Both the position numbers and the translations under genes were made by a program. A DNA stretch of 64,000 bases from Orientallactaga sibirica (lineage: Eukaryota; Chordata; Mammalia; Rodentia; Dipodidae): positions 20,737,501 to 20,801,500 of the forward strand of contig JAEOAD010000034.1 of the NCBI GenBank assembly GCA_036365145.1, written 5' to 3'. Below, piece by piece: positions 9,991 through 22,139 of the stretch. Each line of letters starts with the position of its first letter. Position 1 is the stretch's first letter. The notes under the pieces were generated by a model. That model was not told the DNA's origin and did not search any database. It was given only the letters and a program-made list of their open reading frames with translations.

Positions 9991-11410
9991 CCTCTTCCTT
10001 TTCTGAGGAGGCCTTCCTCATTGGAAATGCAGGTCAACCCCATGGAGATTGTGGGTCATACATTATGGGGACAACAGTCAGTTATGAGGGAGAGGCAATG
10101 ACTCTGTGCAAAATGTCCTAATTTGTGGTCTAGCAATCTTTCCACCCACTCTTCCACAAAATTCTCTGAACCATGTGGGGTGTGTTTTAAGTCTACTTCA
10201 GTGATGGGCTCTTAGGAGCCTCTGGATCTCTGCTTTGGTAGATATTGAGTGTCCTCAGTGTCTATATTCTTCACCCTTCTGCTGATATCAGATTCACTAA
10301 GAAAGCCGTACTCTTGCTCATTTCCCCAGTTCCTATGTGGTTTCAGCTGGGGTTGGGATGAAGTGTGCTGGGTCCTTTATCTCCTCAGATCTTGCTTCCA
10401 TCTGAAAAAGATAAGCAGAATCTCTAACGGAGAGTGAAGTCAGCACCAGTTAAATGGGCTAACCATTATTAATTTAGACAGGGTGTAGACTCTCTTGTAT
10501 ACCAAGATTAGTGGGGGCTTGCTATTGGGAAGCAAAATCATTATCTGGATATGATTCTGACTTGTTTCCCATTTCTAGATATGATTTTCTTTCCACTGAG
10601 CAGATTTTTTAGCCAATCCAAGAGCAGTTAGTTACCCATCATGGCTGTGTGTCACTATTGCACTTGTTTGAATATCATGTCAAGTTGTTTGCTTCTGAGT
10701 CACTTAGACTTTGAGTTACTCGGACAGATGTTGGCCACTTTCCCATGGTAGCTTATGTACTGCCTTCCAGCACTAGTTGGGCTAATTGTCTGGGGACTGG
10801 CTCTCTTCCAGATTCCAAATAGATCTCTCCATGGTCCCCGCCGACAGTGTATGGTGTCTTCAGCTGTAGGGTCTTACCATTAACCTCTGGTGGGTAATCA
10901 AGTGCTCTGACAGAAGTCTGTTTTGTTTGTTTTGGGAGATCTAGTAGGTCTCTCTGATCAACAGCTCATTATGGATGTAAACCACATCCTGGTATAGGGA
11001 ATTATAAGCTAGCACCAAGCGAAAAGTGAAAAAAAAAAAAAAAGACAGAGAAGAAAGAGAAACAGGAGAAATTTAAAGTTAACTTTCATCTCACCTTCTC
11101 CAGGGCTCTTCGATTCAGATGCTCCCCCTAAGGTCCTCTTGAGGGTTCCACCTTTTAGTCTAACTATAAGGATATAGGATTCTATGGTACCAGTTCAATT
11201 TGGATTCAAATTTGGGGCCCCACCTAACCTTCCCCTTCACCCATGCCCTACCCTCCCTATTGTCCAAGCTTCAAGATGCCATTCAGTTATGCCAGCAACT
11301 TGGGTCAGTCCAGGTTAGGAACCACAGATGAGTGAGACCATGTGACAGTTGTCTTGCTGTGATTGTGAGTTCACTTAGAATTATCTGTTCCAAGTTCAAC
11401 CATTTTTTTC
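9991..11410 (-). other. 3' UTR of L1-a (type 1)
   Basis: About 1.4 kb between the ORF2 end and the SINE. It contains an A15-rich stretch (11,027-11,043) next to GACAGAGAAGAAAGAGAAAC, and C/T-rich runs that are purine-rich on the transcribed strand. Shared segments occur in four other fragments here, which defines this UTR family. Nothing coding is visible. Confidence 0.75.
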
Positions 11411-14400
11411 CACAAGTTTCATTGTGTCATTTTTTTTCTTACTGCTGAGTAGAATTCCATCATGGAGATATACCACATCTTGGTTATCCATTCATCCAAT
11501 GATGTGCACCTAGGTTGATTCCAGTTTTTAGCTATTAGGAATTGACCAGCTATAAACATGGTTGAGCATATATCTCTGAACTGAGATGTGGAGCTTTTAG
11601 GGAAAATGCCCAGTAAGGGAATAACAGGCTCTGTTGGTAACTCTATATTCATCCTTTTCAGGAATCTCTATATTGATTTCCATAGTGATTGTACCAGCTT
11701 ACATTCCCACCAATCATGAATGAGTGTTCCCATTTCTCCACATGCTCTCTCCAACATTTGTTTTCATTTGATTTTTTAATGTTTGCTATCCTTACTGGGG
11801 TAAGGTAGAATCTCATAGTTGTTTTAATTTGCATTTCCCTAATAGTTATGGATGTTGAACATTTTCTTAAGTATGTGTTAGCCATTTGTAATTCTTCCTC
11901 TGAGAACTCCCTATTCATTTCTATGCCCCACTTTTGGAGTGGGTTTTTTTATTGTTTAACTTCTTGAGTTCTCTGTAGATTATAGATATTAGGCTTCTGT
12001 CTCCCATTCAGTGGGCAATCTATTGGCTCTGCTTATGGTATGTTTGTCTGTGCAAAAGCTTTCTAGTTTCATGAGATCCCATTGGCTGGGTGTTGTTTAA
12101 TTTCCTGGGCTACTGCAGTTTTGTTCAGGAAGTCTTTTCCAGTCCTACATAGTGGAGAATGCCTCCTATTTTTTCTTCCACTACTTGAAGAGTTTCAGTT
12201 CTTTAATCCATTTGGCCTTGGTTGTTGTGCATGGTGAAATGAATGGGTCTAATTTTATTTTTCTACATATGGTCATCCAATTTGTCCAACACCATTTGTT
12301 GAAGATGCTGTCTTTTCTCCAATCTACATTATGGGCACCTTTGTCAAAGATCAAGCAGCTGTAGTTACTTGGCCTAACATTTGGGTCTTCAGTTTTGTGC
12401 CATTGGTCTATGTTTCTGTTTTTATTCCAGTATCATGCTATTTTTGTCACTATAGCTTTATAATATAGCTTTAGATCAGGTGTCTTTTATTTTTTAACTG
12501 AAGATATATTTGGATATCCGAGGCCTTCTGCCATTCCATTTGAGATCATTTTTCAATCACTGTGAAGAATGATGCTGGTATTTTTATTGGTATTGTGTTG
12601 GTAGAATTCCCATTTCCACAATATTAATTCTACCTATCCAGGAGAATGGGAAGTCTTTCCATCTTCTCAAGTCCTTCTTGCTTTCTTTCTTGAGTTTTTT
12701 ATGTTTTCATTATATAGGTCTTTCACATACTTGGTTAGTGTTATTCCAAGGTATTTATTTTATTTTTTTGTTGCTATTGAAAATGGGACAGCATCACTGA
12801 TTTTGTTCTCAGTATATTTGTCCTTTGCATTTAGAAAAGCTACTGAGTTTTGTGCATTGATTTTGTATCCTGACACTTTGCTGAAGAAATTTATCACCTT
12901 TAGAAGTTTTGAGATGGAGACTTTCAGGTTATTTATGTATAGGATCATGTCATCTCCAAATAGGGATAGCTTGAATTCTTCCTTTCCAATTGGAATCACT
13001 TGTATTTCTTTCTCCTGTCTTATGTTTTGGCTAGTACTATGTTGAAGAGCAGTGGTAAGAGTGGGCACCCCTGTCTTATTCCTGATCTCAGTGGGAACTC
13101 CTTGAGTTTTTCCTCATTAAGTATTATTTGGGGTTTAAGAGCTATATATATAGCCTTTATTGTGTTGAGATATAAACCCTAAATGCCTATTCTTTCCAGT
13201 GTTTTGATAATGAAGTGGTATTGTATTTTGTCAATGCCTTTCTCTGCATCAATTGAGATGATCATGTGGTTCTTATGGTTCAGTTTATTTATGTGGTATA
13301 TTATTTTGACTGATTTCCATATATTAAACCATCCCTGCATCCCTGGGATGAAGCCAACTTGATCAAGGTGGATAATGCTTTTGATGTGTTGTTGAACTTG
13401 GTTTGCAAGGATTTTGTTCAGGATCTTTGCATCTAAGATAATTAGGGATATATGTCTATAGTCTTCTTTCCTCACTGCATCTCTGTATGGTTTTGGTATT
13501 AGGGTGATGCCAGCTTCATAAAAGGAGTCAGGGTGGTTCCCTGTGAAATAGTTTGAGAAAAAATTAGTTTCAGTTCTTCAATGAAGGTTTGATAGAATTC
13601 AGCTGAGAAGCCATCCATCTGGTCCTGGACTTTTCTTTGGGGGAGGTTTTGATTACCTTTTCAATCACCGTCTATGTGATAGGTTTGTTTAGGAGATTAA
13701 ACTGCTCTGAGTTTAGTTTGGGTAGGTGGTGTGTGTCTAGGAATTCACCCATTTCTTCAAGATTATTCAATTTTGTGGAGCAGAGATTTTGTTGTCCATT
13801 GTGATCTCTCCTTTTTAAATTTCTGATTCTATTAGTTTGAGTCTTCTCTTTTTTTCTTGATCAAACTGGCCAGGGGTTTGTCAATCTTGTTTATTTTTTC
13901 AAAGTACCAGCTCTTTGTTTCATTGATTTTTAATCATTTTGTTAGTTTCCAATTTATTAATTTCTACTCTAATCTTGATTATTTCTTTCCATCTGGAGCT
14001 CTTTGGGTTGGATTCTTGGTTTTTCCAGTTCCTTCAGGTGGACAGTCAGGAAGTTAATTTGGGATATCTCTGTCTTTGTAATAAAGGCATTTAAACCCAT
14101 GAATTTTCCCTTTAGGACTGCCTTCATTGTGTCCCATAAGTTTTGGTAGGTGTATTTTCATTAACATTCAATTCTAGAAATTTTACAATTTCTTTTTTGA
14201 TTTCTTCCATGACCCATTCATTGTTTAAGAGTGTGTTTTTCGTCTCCAGGAGCTGGTGGAGTTCTTGATGTGTCTCTTGTTGTTAATTTCTAACATGCTT
14301 TATGGCCTAATATATGGTCAATTTTGGAGAAAGTTCCATGAAGTGCTGAGAAGAATATGAACTCTTCAGAGTAGAGGTGGAAAGTTCTATAGATATCCAT

Positions 14401-14840
14401 TATGTCTAGTTGATCCATGATGTTGTTGAGATCTACCATTTCCCTATTGATTTTCTGTTTGGATGGTCTATTGATGATAGTGGAGTATTGAAGTCTCCAA
14501 CTATGATGGTGTTGGTGTTTATTTCTGTTTTATTGTCTAGTAGATTTTGTTGTATAATATTTATTTAGGATTGTGATGTGCTCATGTTGGATCATTCCCT
14601 TGATGAGTAAGAAGTGGCCTTCTTTGTCCTTTTTGGTTACTTTTGGTTTGAAGTCTATTTTATCAGATATCAATATAGAAACACCTGCTTGTTTCTTATT
14701 TCTATTTGCTTGGAATATCATTTTCCAACCTATCATCCTGAGGAACTATCTAGAAGGGCCCAGTTTTTTTATTCACCCTGATAACCTGTTGTCTTTTTAT
14801 GGGTGAGTTAATACTATTAATATTTATTACTGTGAAGTTT
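11410..14840 (-). pseudogene. L1 ORF2 (endonuclease / reverse transcriptase), broken
   Basis: Minus-strand remains lie in the right order. An endonuclease part around 14,530-14,736 contains SILISDKIDFKPKV, and VGDFNTP near 14,490 is the metal-binding Asp motif. Reverse-transcriptase parts at 13,179-13,475 contain [16 protein letters not shown] and [13 protein letters not shown], and the catalytic segment at 12,760-13,068 reads FGDDMILYI. The C-terminal part includes KCSTSITIREMQIKTTMRF (11,658-11,918) and DEWITKMWYISMMEFYSA (11,419-11,652). The pieces are in different frames, so there are multiple frameshifts and stops. ORF2p normally nicks DNA and copies L1 RNA at the nick. Confidence 0.9.
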
Positions 14841-15199
14841 GAATTAATCCCTGCCATTTTGAGGTGTTTTATGGGGTTTGGTGCTTTCTTGTGTTTTGTA
14901 CTATTTTGAGCCTGGTCTATTTTGGTTATTGTGATCTTCTTCTTGTTGGCTCTTGAGATTGGTTGTTTGACTCTTCTGTGTGGAGTATTCCCTCAGGTAT
15001 CCTCTGTAGGTTTGGCTTCTGTTCATATAATCATATAGTTTACTTTTTCATGGTAAGTTTTGCTTTCACCATATATTATGAGGGATACTTTTGCTGAGTA
15101 GAGTAGCTTGTGTTGGAAGCCATAGTTTTTTAGACTTTGAAGTGTTCCATTCCAGGCCCTTATGTCTTTCAGGGATTCCATTGAAAAATCTGATGTAAT

Positions 15200-16147
15200 T
15201 CTGATGGAATTGCCTTTGTATGTTGTGAGTTATTTCTCTCTTTCTGCTTTTAACACTCTCTCTTTGTTTTCATTGTTAACAGTTTTAACCATGATGTGTC
15301 TTGGAGAGTTTCTTCTTTGGTCCTGTCTGTTTGGTGTTCTGAGGGCTTCTTGTATTTTATTGGGCCTTCCTTTGAGAGATTCAGAAAATTTTCTTCAATA
15401 ATTTTGTTAACTATGTTTTCTATGCCTCTGGTCTGGAATGCCTCTCCTTCTGGTATACCCATGATCCAGATGTTTGGTCATTTTATGGTTTCTCACAATT
15501 CCCTCATATTCCATTCACTTGATTTTTTTTTTTTTGAACATAACAAAGTTTTGGCTGCCTGATCAACTTCTTCTGTCTTATCTTCCAGGTCAGACGTTAT
15601 GTCTTTCACATGAGTAACTCTGTTGATAAGGGGTTCTGGAGAGTTTTTTATAATTTCTATTTTGTTTCATTTTCTGTTGTGTTATTTTGCATTGTTTCCA
15701 TCTCTTTTTGAGGTATGATTTCAATTCAAGGTTTGATTTTCTTGTTGCTTTCTGGAATTCATTCTTGCATTTGATCAAGTCTTCATTAAGCTTAATCAAC
15801 CAGTTGTTGAGATCTTCCTTTTCTTGACTCATCTTCAATTTATTCATATCTCTTTGGAGGGTTTTAACATTATCTTCAATCAAGTTAAGCCTATTGTCAA
15901 AAGCTGAACACTCTAGGAAATGATTCTGTTAAATTTCATTGATACAATTGCTGGTTCTTTGATGGTTTGCTTCCAGTTCAGCAATTTTTGATCAGAGTCT
16001 CACTGGTTGTTGTGTTTTCATTTTGGGGATGAATTTCTGTTGATTTCTCTGATTTCATTGGAGGCTTCCATTTTAGGACTAAGCATCCTTGGTAGAGATC
16101 TCTGTTTTCTGACTTGCATTGGCTTTTTTGAGTTGTTGTCTACCCAT
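15200..16147 (-). pseudogene. L1 ORF1 (RNA-binding coiled-coil protein), broken
   Basis: A likely start at 16,145-16,147 gives MGRQQLKKANAS. A coiled-coil-like stretch rich in K, E, N and L follows (15,590-15,883), then the conserved RRM/C-terminal segment GIPEGEAFQTRGIENIVNKI (15,250-15,462). ORF1p forms trimers that coat L1 RNA. The frame is interrupted between the segments. The start differs in sequence from that of the second L1 at 48.9-53.8 kb, suggesting another lineage. Confidence 0.82.
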
Positions 16148-16234
16148 TTTAGAAAGACTATTTTATTGAGGAGGAAGCAAGTTTTTATCCTTTGACCTAT
16201 GCACCCTCTGACTCAAGTGAACAGGGATGTTGGC

Positions 16235-16540
16235 ACCCAGTTAGCAGTCAGGATACCAGAGCAAATTGCCTGATTCTACAGCTCATACATGGACCAGATC
16301 TTCCCAAGAAAGGCACAATGGGTCCTACCAGGACCACCAGGGGACTAGGAGAAGCCAGGGGACAGGGATCTCACCTATTCATTCCTCCCTGAACCTGCCT
16401 GCACACAGACTGATGCAGGGAACCCAGACCAGGGCACTGGAAAGAGCCAGGAGACAGGGGTCTGCCCTACTCACTCCACACCTCCACACCATGGCACCTG
16501 CCTGCACATTGTCCACACCAGGATCCCAGACCAGGGATAC
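16235..16540 (-). promoter_or_regulatory. L1-a 5' UTR with short tandem units (monomer-like)
   Basis: Two units of about 92-102 bp are visible on the plus strand. AAGCCAGGGGACAGGG (16,352) recurs as GAGCCAGGAGACAGGG (16,444), and CCCAGACCAGGG (16,423-16,434) recurs at 16,525-16,536. A weaker GGATACCAGA at 16,251 may mark a third, degraded unit. It lies directly upstream of ORF1 on the minus strand and is GC-richer than its surroundings. Rodent L1s often carry promoter monomers there. Promoter function is inferred from position only. Confidence 0.6.
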
Positions 16541-18055
16541 ACTTATATATACTCTGAATATGAATTGCCCTTTAAGTCTATAGCTCCCATGTATGCAAGT
16601 TCAAAGAAAATAAATTAAAAGGATCTGTTTTCCAAATGCTGATGAATGGTGGAAGTTAAGGGAAGTGGACAGATGGAGAACATGAAGTACATGCATGTGG
16701 CAAAAGGGATTAACCAGGTAAAATAAAGGCTTGACTGCTTGAATCCCTATTCACTGTCATAGGACAACTTTTAACACCCATTGAAGTGGCCTCTGAACCA
16801 AAGCACATCTTAATTATAACAAAAAAGGATGATCTCTAAAGCCTGAGGGTTACATGGTGGTTGGGGAGATGACACTGAATAAAGGAACAAATGTGTGGAC
16901 AAAAGTCAAAAAGGGGAGGAGGTAGATATGACTGGGGGTGGTATTTACAGTCCCTGCTCTGATAAGGAAACTACTGTATGGAGTATAAAGAAAGCCTCAC
17001 AGGTTTCTTAGGTATGATCTGTTCTTCAGGGAATACTCAGGTGTAGACTTGGAGTAGGAAAGCCATTTAAAATCAGGTCAACACCACACTGAGCAGAAAG
17101 ATTAGTGGGCCTTCCAGTCTGCCCTTCCAGAGACTTGTTTCATTTTCCTTTCCTGTTTTCTTTTCATTCTTCATCTTCCACTTGGCCTTTCTACTCATTC
17201 TTTTCATTGAAAGTCCCAGAAATTAAAAAAAGAAAGTGAAGCAGGGTGGAAGGAGTGGGGAGAGAGAGCCAACAGCATTCATATGAACATGAGCATGTCC
17301 CCAGGAGTGCGGACCCATTTCTGAAATGACTCTTTGGAAGAGGCCTTTGGTGCCAAATAGTTGAGTGGTTGCCAGGCTTTTATGACTCCTTCTTTATCAT
17401 TTCCCCTCAGCTGAGGCAGATCAGGACAGATCCACATTCCTCCCCCTGTGTTTGGCCCTCCTGGCCTTTGTCAGCTGCTGCCGGTTTGCTAAGGATCTTG
17501 GGTTTGAGAAATCCTGCCTGGTGGCTCCAGGCTCCATCTCTACATACTGCTGTGGTACTAATGCAGACGGGGTGTCATGGGGAGTCATGACAACAGAGAC
17601 AAAACAAACAAAAGCAACCCACTGCCTTCCAGTGCAAACAATGAAGGTCTCCTTAATTCTCCAGTATGTCTAAGAAGTAGTTGATTGGCCACATCTCCCT
17701 GGTCTCCAAACCAGACAGTGGGCAGCTGTTCCACATTCTTCCAGATTATGTGTAAAATAGTTCAAGCTGAGCTTGACCATGAAACTGTGAATGCATCTCA
17801 CTGCCATTGGTGATAACTGTCCCACTATCTTCTCTGATCCCTTTGTTTTCTTTCCTCCCTCCCTCCCACCTTTTCTTATTCCTTCTATTAACTGATCAGG
17901 TAACTAGAACTGAGAGTATAACCTAGCATAAGAACATTGTTTCCATCTTCGTGGGATTCAGGGGTGAACTGGAGAAAGAAGAAAACATGAGCAAGTGCCT
18001 TTAGTAAGGTAAGTGATACAGCACAGAAAACCCAGGGGGTTCTCAAAGAGAAAAG
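16541..18055. other. single-copy non-coding sequence
   Basis: No repeat is recognised. A GC-richer patch around 17,280-17,660 holds two overlapping 73-codon frames without domain, splice or codon evidence. Nothing supports a gene. Confidence 0.5.
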
Positions 18056-18225
18056 GGGCTTTCAGGAACCCTCCAAGAAGTAAAAGGTATGATCTGAGCT
18101 TTGAATACCAGTCAAGTAAACAGAGGAGAGGTGGACAGACATCTTCCTAGAAGGGAGCACATTATGTGCTGGCATGTAGGAGAAAGGAAGCACAAGGGCA
18201 TCCAAGGTGCCACTCAGCAGTTAAA
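18056..18225 (+). mobile_element. L2 LINE fragment (ancient), tentative
   Basis: The plus strand reads like the purine-rich part of mammalian L2 3' ends: GATCTGAGCTTTGAATACCA, GAGAGGTGGACAGACATCTTCC and AGCACAAGGGCATCC, compared with 'gacctgaaggatgagaag…gcatgtgcaaaggcc'. The match is weak, so this is a tentative call. Confidence 0.4.
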
Positions 18226-18296
18226 AGTGCAGGGCCTGGCTAAGTCTGATGGTGAGAAGTCTAGATCCAGGCAGGAATGAGGCCATAAATTCTATT

Positions 18297-18512
18297 GATG
18301 AGCTGGAGAGATGGCTCAGCAGTTAAAGTCAATTGTTTGCAAATCCTGACAGCCTGGGTTTGATTCCCCAGCACCCACATAAAGCCTGATGCACAAAGTG
18401 GTGCATGAGTCTGGACTTCATTGACAGTGGCAAAAGGCCCTGTAATTCCCATTCTCTCTCTCTCTCTTTCTCTCTCTCTCTCCTTGAAAATACATAAATA
18501 GAATATTTTTAC
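18297..18512 (+). mobile_element. DIP-type SINE
   Basis: GAGCTGGAGAGATGGCTCAG head, GGTTTGATTCCCCAGCACCC B-box, CACATAAAGCCTGATGCACA, TC-rich run at 18,452-18,481 and an AAATACATAAATAGAAT tail. Moderate divergence. Confidence 0.9.
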
Positions 18513-19262
18513 ATGTGCTAAAAATGTATTAAAGATTTAAATCTAAATCTTGAGTCCATAAAATGAGAAGAAAACACAGAAATAAAGTTTTGTGGCACTG
18601 GGGTTGGCAATAATTTGTGTTCATGACACCAAGAAGTATAAACACCAAAGTGAAATTAAACAAGTGAAAATAAACCAAACATCTTTTGGAAGGAGAAAAC
18701 AATCTAAGGGGCAATAGGCAATGTGCAGAAAAGAAATATTTGCAGAGTACACATCTATAAGGGAACAATACACACAATATATGAGGAACTCGAACCATTT
18801 AATAGAAAGAAAGCATATAGACTAATGTTGAAAATAGCAAAAAGGTAGAAGTTTCTGCAAAGAACATGTGCTGATGGCTGTCAGGCTCAGGCTAAGATAA
18901 TAGGGACCTGAGACAAACAGTTTCTTGGGCTTAAGACTTATATTTAATGTCATGAGAAAATGGCAGTATTGAAAGAGACAGAAAAAGAGAGAGAAAAGGG
19001 AAGGGAAGGGGAGGAGAGAGTAAAACCCTATCTATAGGGACAGAAGTTTAAAGGATATTTTGGGTTATCATGGAGAAGAGGAGGGAAAATAAACTATGAA
19101 GAAGGGACTTGTGTGATGTGACTAAGGAGGGGTCGGGGAGGTAGCATTCTCTCAGCTCAGCCCAAATGTATTCAGTCACCATGAGAGTGAGTAATTCCAA
19201 AATCCCAGGTGTCATCTGACATGGCTGGTGGGAAGCAGGAGAGAGGGTGAGGGAAAGAGGAA
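18513..19262. other. single-copy sequence with purine-rich stretch
   Basis: No gene or repeat is recognised. Bases 18,970-19,022 are almost all purine (GAGA/GGGAAG). Confidence 0.5.
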
Positions 19263-19264
19263 TT

Positions 19265-20295
19265 AACTTTCTTGAACACTTACAATGGCCAAAAAATACA
19301 TGAAAAAAGTGTGCTAAAATTCACCAACCATCAGAGAAATTCAAATCAAAGCAACAATGTGATACCATCCCACAGTTGTTAAGATAGCTAGAATCAAGAA
19401 AAGTGGCAAGAGATAAATGTTGGCAGGGTTATGAAGAAGTTGAAACCCTTGTCCATTATTGGAAAGGTAAAATGGTCTAGCTGCTATGGATATCAATATG
19501 ATAACTCCTTGGAGGAATTAAAGAGAATCATCATATGATCTAGCAATCCCATTCCCAGGTGTATAAACAAAACTACAATTAGGATCTCAAAGAGATGTGG
19601 GCATCCTCATTTCAATCACAGTACTACTCAAAAATATACATTGTTCAAACCATTATTCATTAACAAGGACACAGAAGCAATCGAATTGTCTATGGATGAA
19701 TGAGTTAAGAAATGAATGAATTAAGAAAATGCATTCAAAGCCACAGTACAATATTGTTCAACCTTAACAAAAAGAAATAAACCTTACTATTTGTGACAAT
19801 ATGTGTGATTCTTGGGTACATTACTAAGTGAAGTAAGCTAGTCACTAAACAATAAATACTGTATGGTTCCACTTCTATCAATAATGTAAAATAGTCAACC
19901 TTGTAAACAAATGTAGGGTCTGGGGAGATGGCTCAGTGTTTAAAGATGCATTGTTGCAAAACCTGCTGGCCTTGGGGTTCAATTCCCTGGAACCCATTTA
20001 AACCCAGGCACACAAAGTGGCACATATATCTAGAGTTAATTTGCACTAGATAAAGACCCTGACTAGTGCACCCATACTTTCTCTCTGTCTTGGGTGTGCA
20101 TGCAAATTAATTAATTAATTAAGATAACCTGGGTTACATAGGGACCCTTTCAAAAAAGTAGCAAAGGAAGGGAGGGCAGAAGAAGGAGAGAAAGAGAAGC
20201 TGAGTTTGCAAGATAATTTACACAAATCTCTTGTTCAACATTGTACCAGTAGTTAACTACACAGCATTGTGTATTTAAAAATATCAGAGATTTTT
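19265..20295 (+). mobile_element. ancient L1 3' end, interrupted by a SINE
   Basis: CCATCAGAGAAATTCAAATC, GTGATACCATCCCACA and CAATCCCATTCCCAGGTGTA are diverged ORF2 C-terminal codons of mammalian L1. TTACTAAGTGAAGTAAGCTA and ACTGTATGGTTCCACTTCTA are the 3' UTR segment. After a DIP SINE (19,917-20,125) the element seems to resume and end at ACAGCATTGTGTATTTAAAA. Stops are frequent. It belongs to the old L1M class shared by placental mammals. Confidence 0.82.
19917..20125 (+). mobile_element. DIP-type SINE inside ancient L1
   Basis: GTCTGGGGAGATGGCTCAGT head, GGTTCAATTCCCTGGAACCC B-box, CTAGAGTTAATTTGCACTAG, CTTTCTCTCTGTCTTG, and an AATTAATTAATTAATTAAG tail in place of the usual AAATA units. 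A short CTGGGTTACATAGGGACCC piece at 20,128-20,146 resembles a B1 3' remnant. Confidence 0.85.
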
Positions 20296-20305
20296 AAAAA
20301 GCTAT

Positions 20306-20515
20306 GGCTCAGGGAAATTCGCAGAAGATGGGGCAGAAAGATTGTTAGAGCCATGAGTTGGGTCATTATGCACAGTGTCATTGCCTCTCCCTCTCCCACA
20401 TAACTGATGACTACCCCCATAAAACAAGACCCACATTACCCATGGGGGGAGGACAGGGTGAAGGCTAACGATGGTACCATCATGGCTGCATATATACCAT
20501 ATACATAACTAATAA
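20306..20515 (+). mobile_element. short L1 3' UTR insertion (type 1) with target-site duplication
   Basis: Plus-strand copy of the last ~210 bp of the type-1 L1 3' UTR: GATTGTTAGAGCCATGAGTT, TCATTATGCACAGTGTCATT, ATGGGGGGAGGACAGGGTG and GATGGTACCATCATGGC. The direct repeat AAAAAGCTAT flanks it at 20,296-20,305 and 20,516-20,525, the second copy merging with a short A-tail. It is a strongly 5'-truncated product of ordinary target-primed insertion. Confidence 0.88.
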
Positions 20516-20532
20516 AAAAAGCTATTAATTTG

Positions 20533-20706
20533 TGTGTGTGTATTTGTGTAGAAAGTGAACTCCAGGTTCTCTTGTCACTGAAAACTAACTCCAGACACAT
20601 GAGCCACTTTTGGTATGGCTTTCTCTGGGTAATGGGGAATCAAACCAGGGCTAGCAAGTTTTGAAGACAAGGGTCTTTAACCACTTAGACATCTTTCAAG
20701 CCCCTC
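20533..20706 (-). mobile_element. DIP-type SINE, minus strand
   Basis: On the plus strand the reverse complement ends in TTTCAAGCCCC (head) at about 20,705. Before that are CAAACCAGGGCTAGC (B-box region) and ACTAACTCCAGACACATGAG. The TC region has turned into GTGTGTGTGT. It is diverged and sits next to the short L1 insertion. Confidence 0.75.
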
Positions 20707-22098
20707 AGAGACATTTTTTATAAGTTTAGATCTCATGTTGTATGTTTTAATTAATTACATTCTTTTTAAAAAGTGGCATGTAAATGAACACTGTTTACAT
20801 AGATGATCCAATACATGTTGAATAAAGATCTTGTGGGCAGAAGCATGAAGACAAATGAGATGGAAGAGAGGAGGGTTGAAAAGAGCAAGGTAATACACAG
20901 AGCCCTCGATAAAGGTAACAACAGAAATGCTGGGACAGAACAGCATTGCAGGTTAGCACCATAGGCAATAGGTCCAGAGCTAACTTGTGTATGCTAAGCC
21001 GAGTGCCAGATCCCTTAGTTAAGCTCTAATCCATTTTTAAGTTATTGAAAGAGTCCATAATGCCTACTTCATTCAGCCCTTCATCTTATTCAGCTAAATT
21101 TCTTATTTGCTGGTTACCTAATTTGTGCCAACTGTGGTTAAATGCATAGCAATATCAAAATAAAACAGCTCTTGCTTGGTACCCACATGATAATTGACCA
21201 CATTAAGATAATATAGTCAGCAAGAACTTACTCCATTTGCTAACTACCCCTATTTGATAATTGGTGTCTATTTACAACATGAACTCCCAAGGAAATAAAA
21301 TAAAAGTCTCTTGAGTGTTTTGTAGATTAAGTTTGTAATGGAAAGCCACATGGTCTCAATGGAGTCCAAAGTATCTGAAGGAAGACTAATGAAAGCCAGG
21401 CTGAGAGTTCAGTAAGAAATGCAACATGTATGGTCTCTGCTTATTGGTGACCACTAGTCTGGTTTGGATGGAAATATGAACTGTAGGCAGATGAAGCAGT
21501 TGGCACAACATGCTGTCATACAAAGGCAGTGCAGGATCAGGCTTGACAGTGGGCACTGGGATATCCATGTGGCCATTCAAAATGGTTCTCCCTTGAAAAG
21601 AAGATACCAGAGAATGATGTTGACTTATCATATACTCCTCTAAATTTGCCTGATAAGTTCATAAGCACTGATTAGAAGGAGGGAATTCTTCCTGACTGGA
21701 CTGGTGACATCTACTCATAAACTACTCCTGTTTGAACTTCATTTTTCTTATACAAGTGAATCCTAAGTACCAACAATTTTGATGAAAATAGAGAGGAAAT
21801 GATCTATTTTCTACTCCAAATTGCATCTGGCTAATATCACTTATTGTTCTAAAAGATGAAATTAATTCACCCACTTATATGAATATTTTTATTATACATC
21901 CTCGCACTCCAGGCTCCTCAAAGTAATAGTGTTGCACCCTTTATTCTGCATGCAAGAACCTACAATACACATTATTTTTTCTTACTGTCCCAGAGTTCCA
22001 CATGTTATGTTTCAGCCTCACTGAATGGCTGTCCATTTGTACTGTTTCCCTTTCATAAATGGGATCTTTAGTAAAATCTTAAAATTAAAGGAATTCAA
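20707..22098. other. single-copy non-coding sequence
   Basis: No repeat or gene is recognised. Both-strand open frames of 61-81 codons lack motifs. Confidence 0.5.
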
Positions 22099-22139
22099 AA
22101 ACCTAAAAAAAAAAAAATCAAGCACACCACTCAAAAAAT

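Larger units (their letters stand above)
9991..16540 (-). mobile_element. near full-length L1 retrotransposon (L1-a), inactive
   Basis: On the minus strand the order is 5' UTR with short tandem units (about 16,540-16,150), ORF1 (16,147 to about 15,200), ORF2 (about 14,840 to 11,410), and a long 3' UTR (11,410 to 9991). It lacks only about the last 60 bases of the 3' UTR and the tail, where a DIP SINE sits. Both reading frames carry many stops and shifts. L1 copies by target-primed reverse transcription; this copy cannot encode working proteins. About 350 bp of ORF2 seem to be missing relative to the usual length. Confidence 0.88.
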
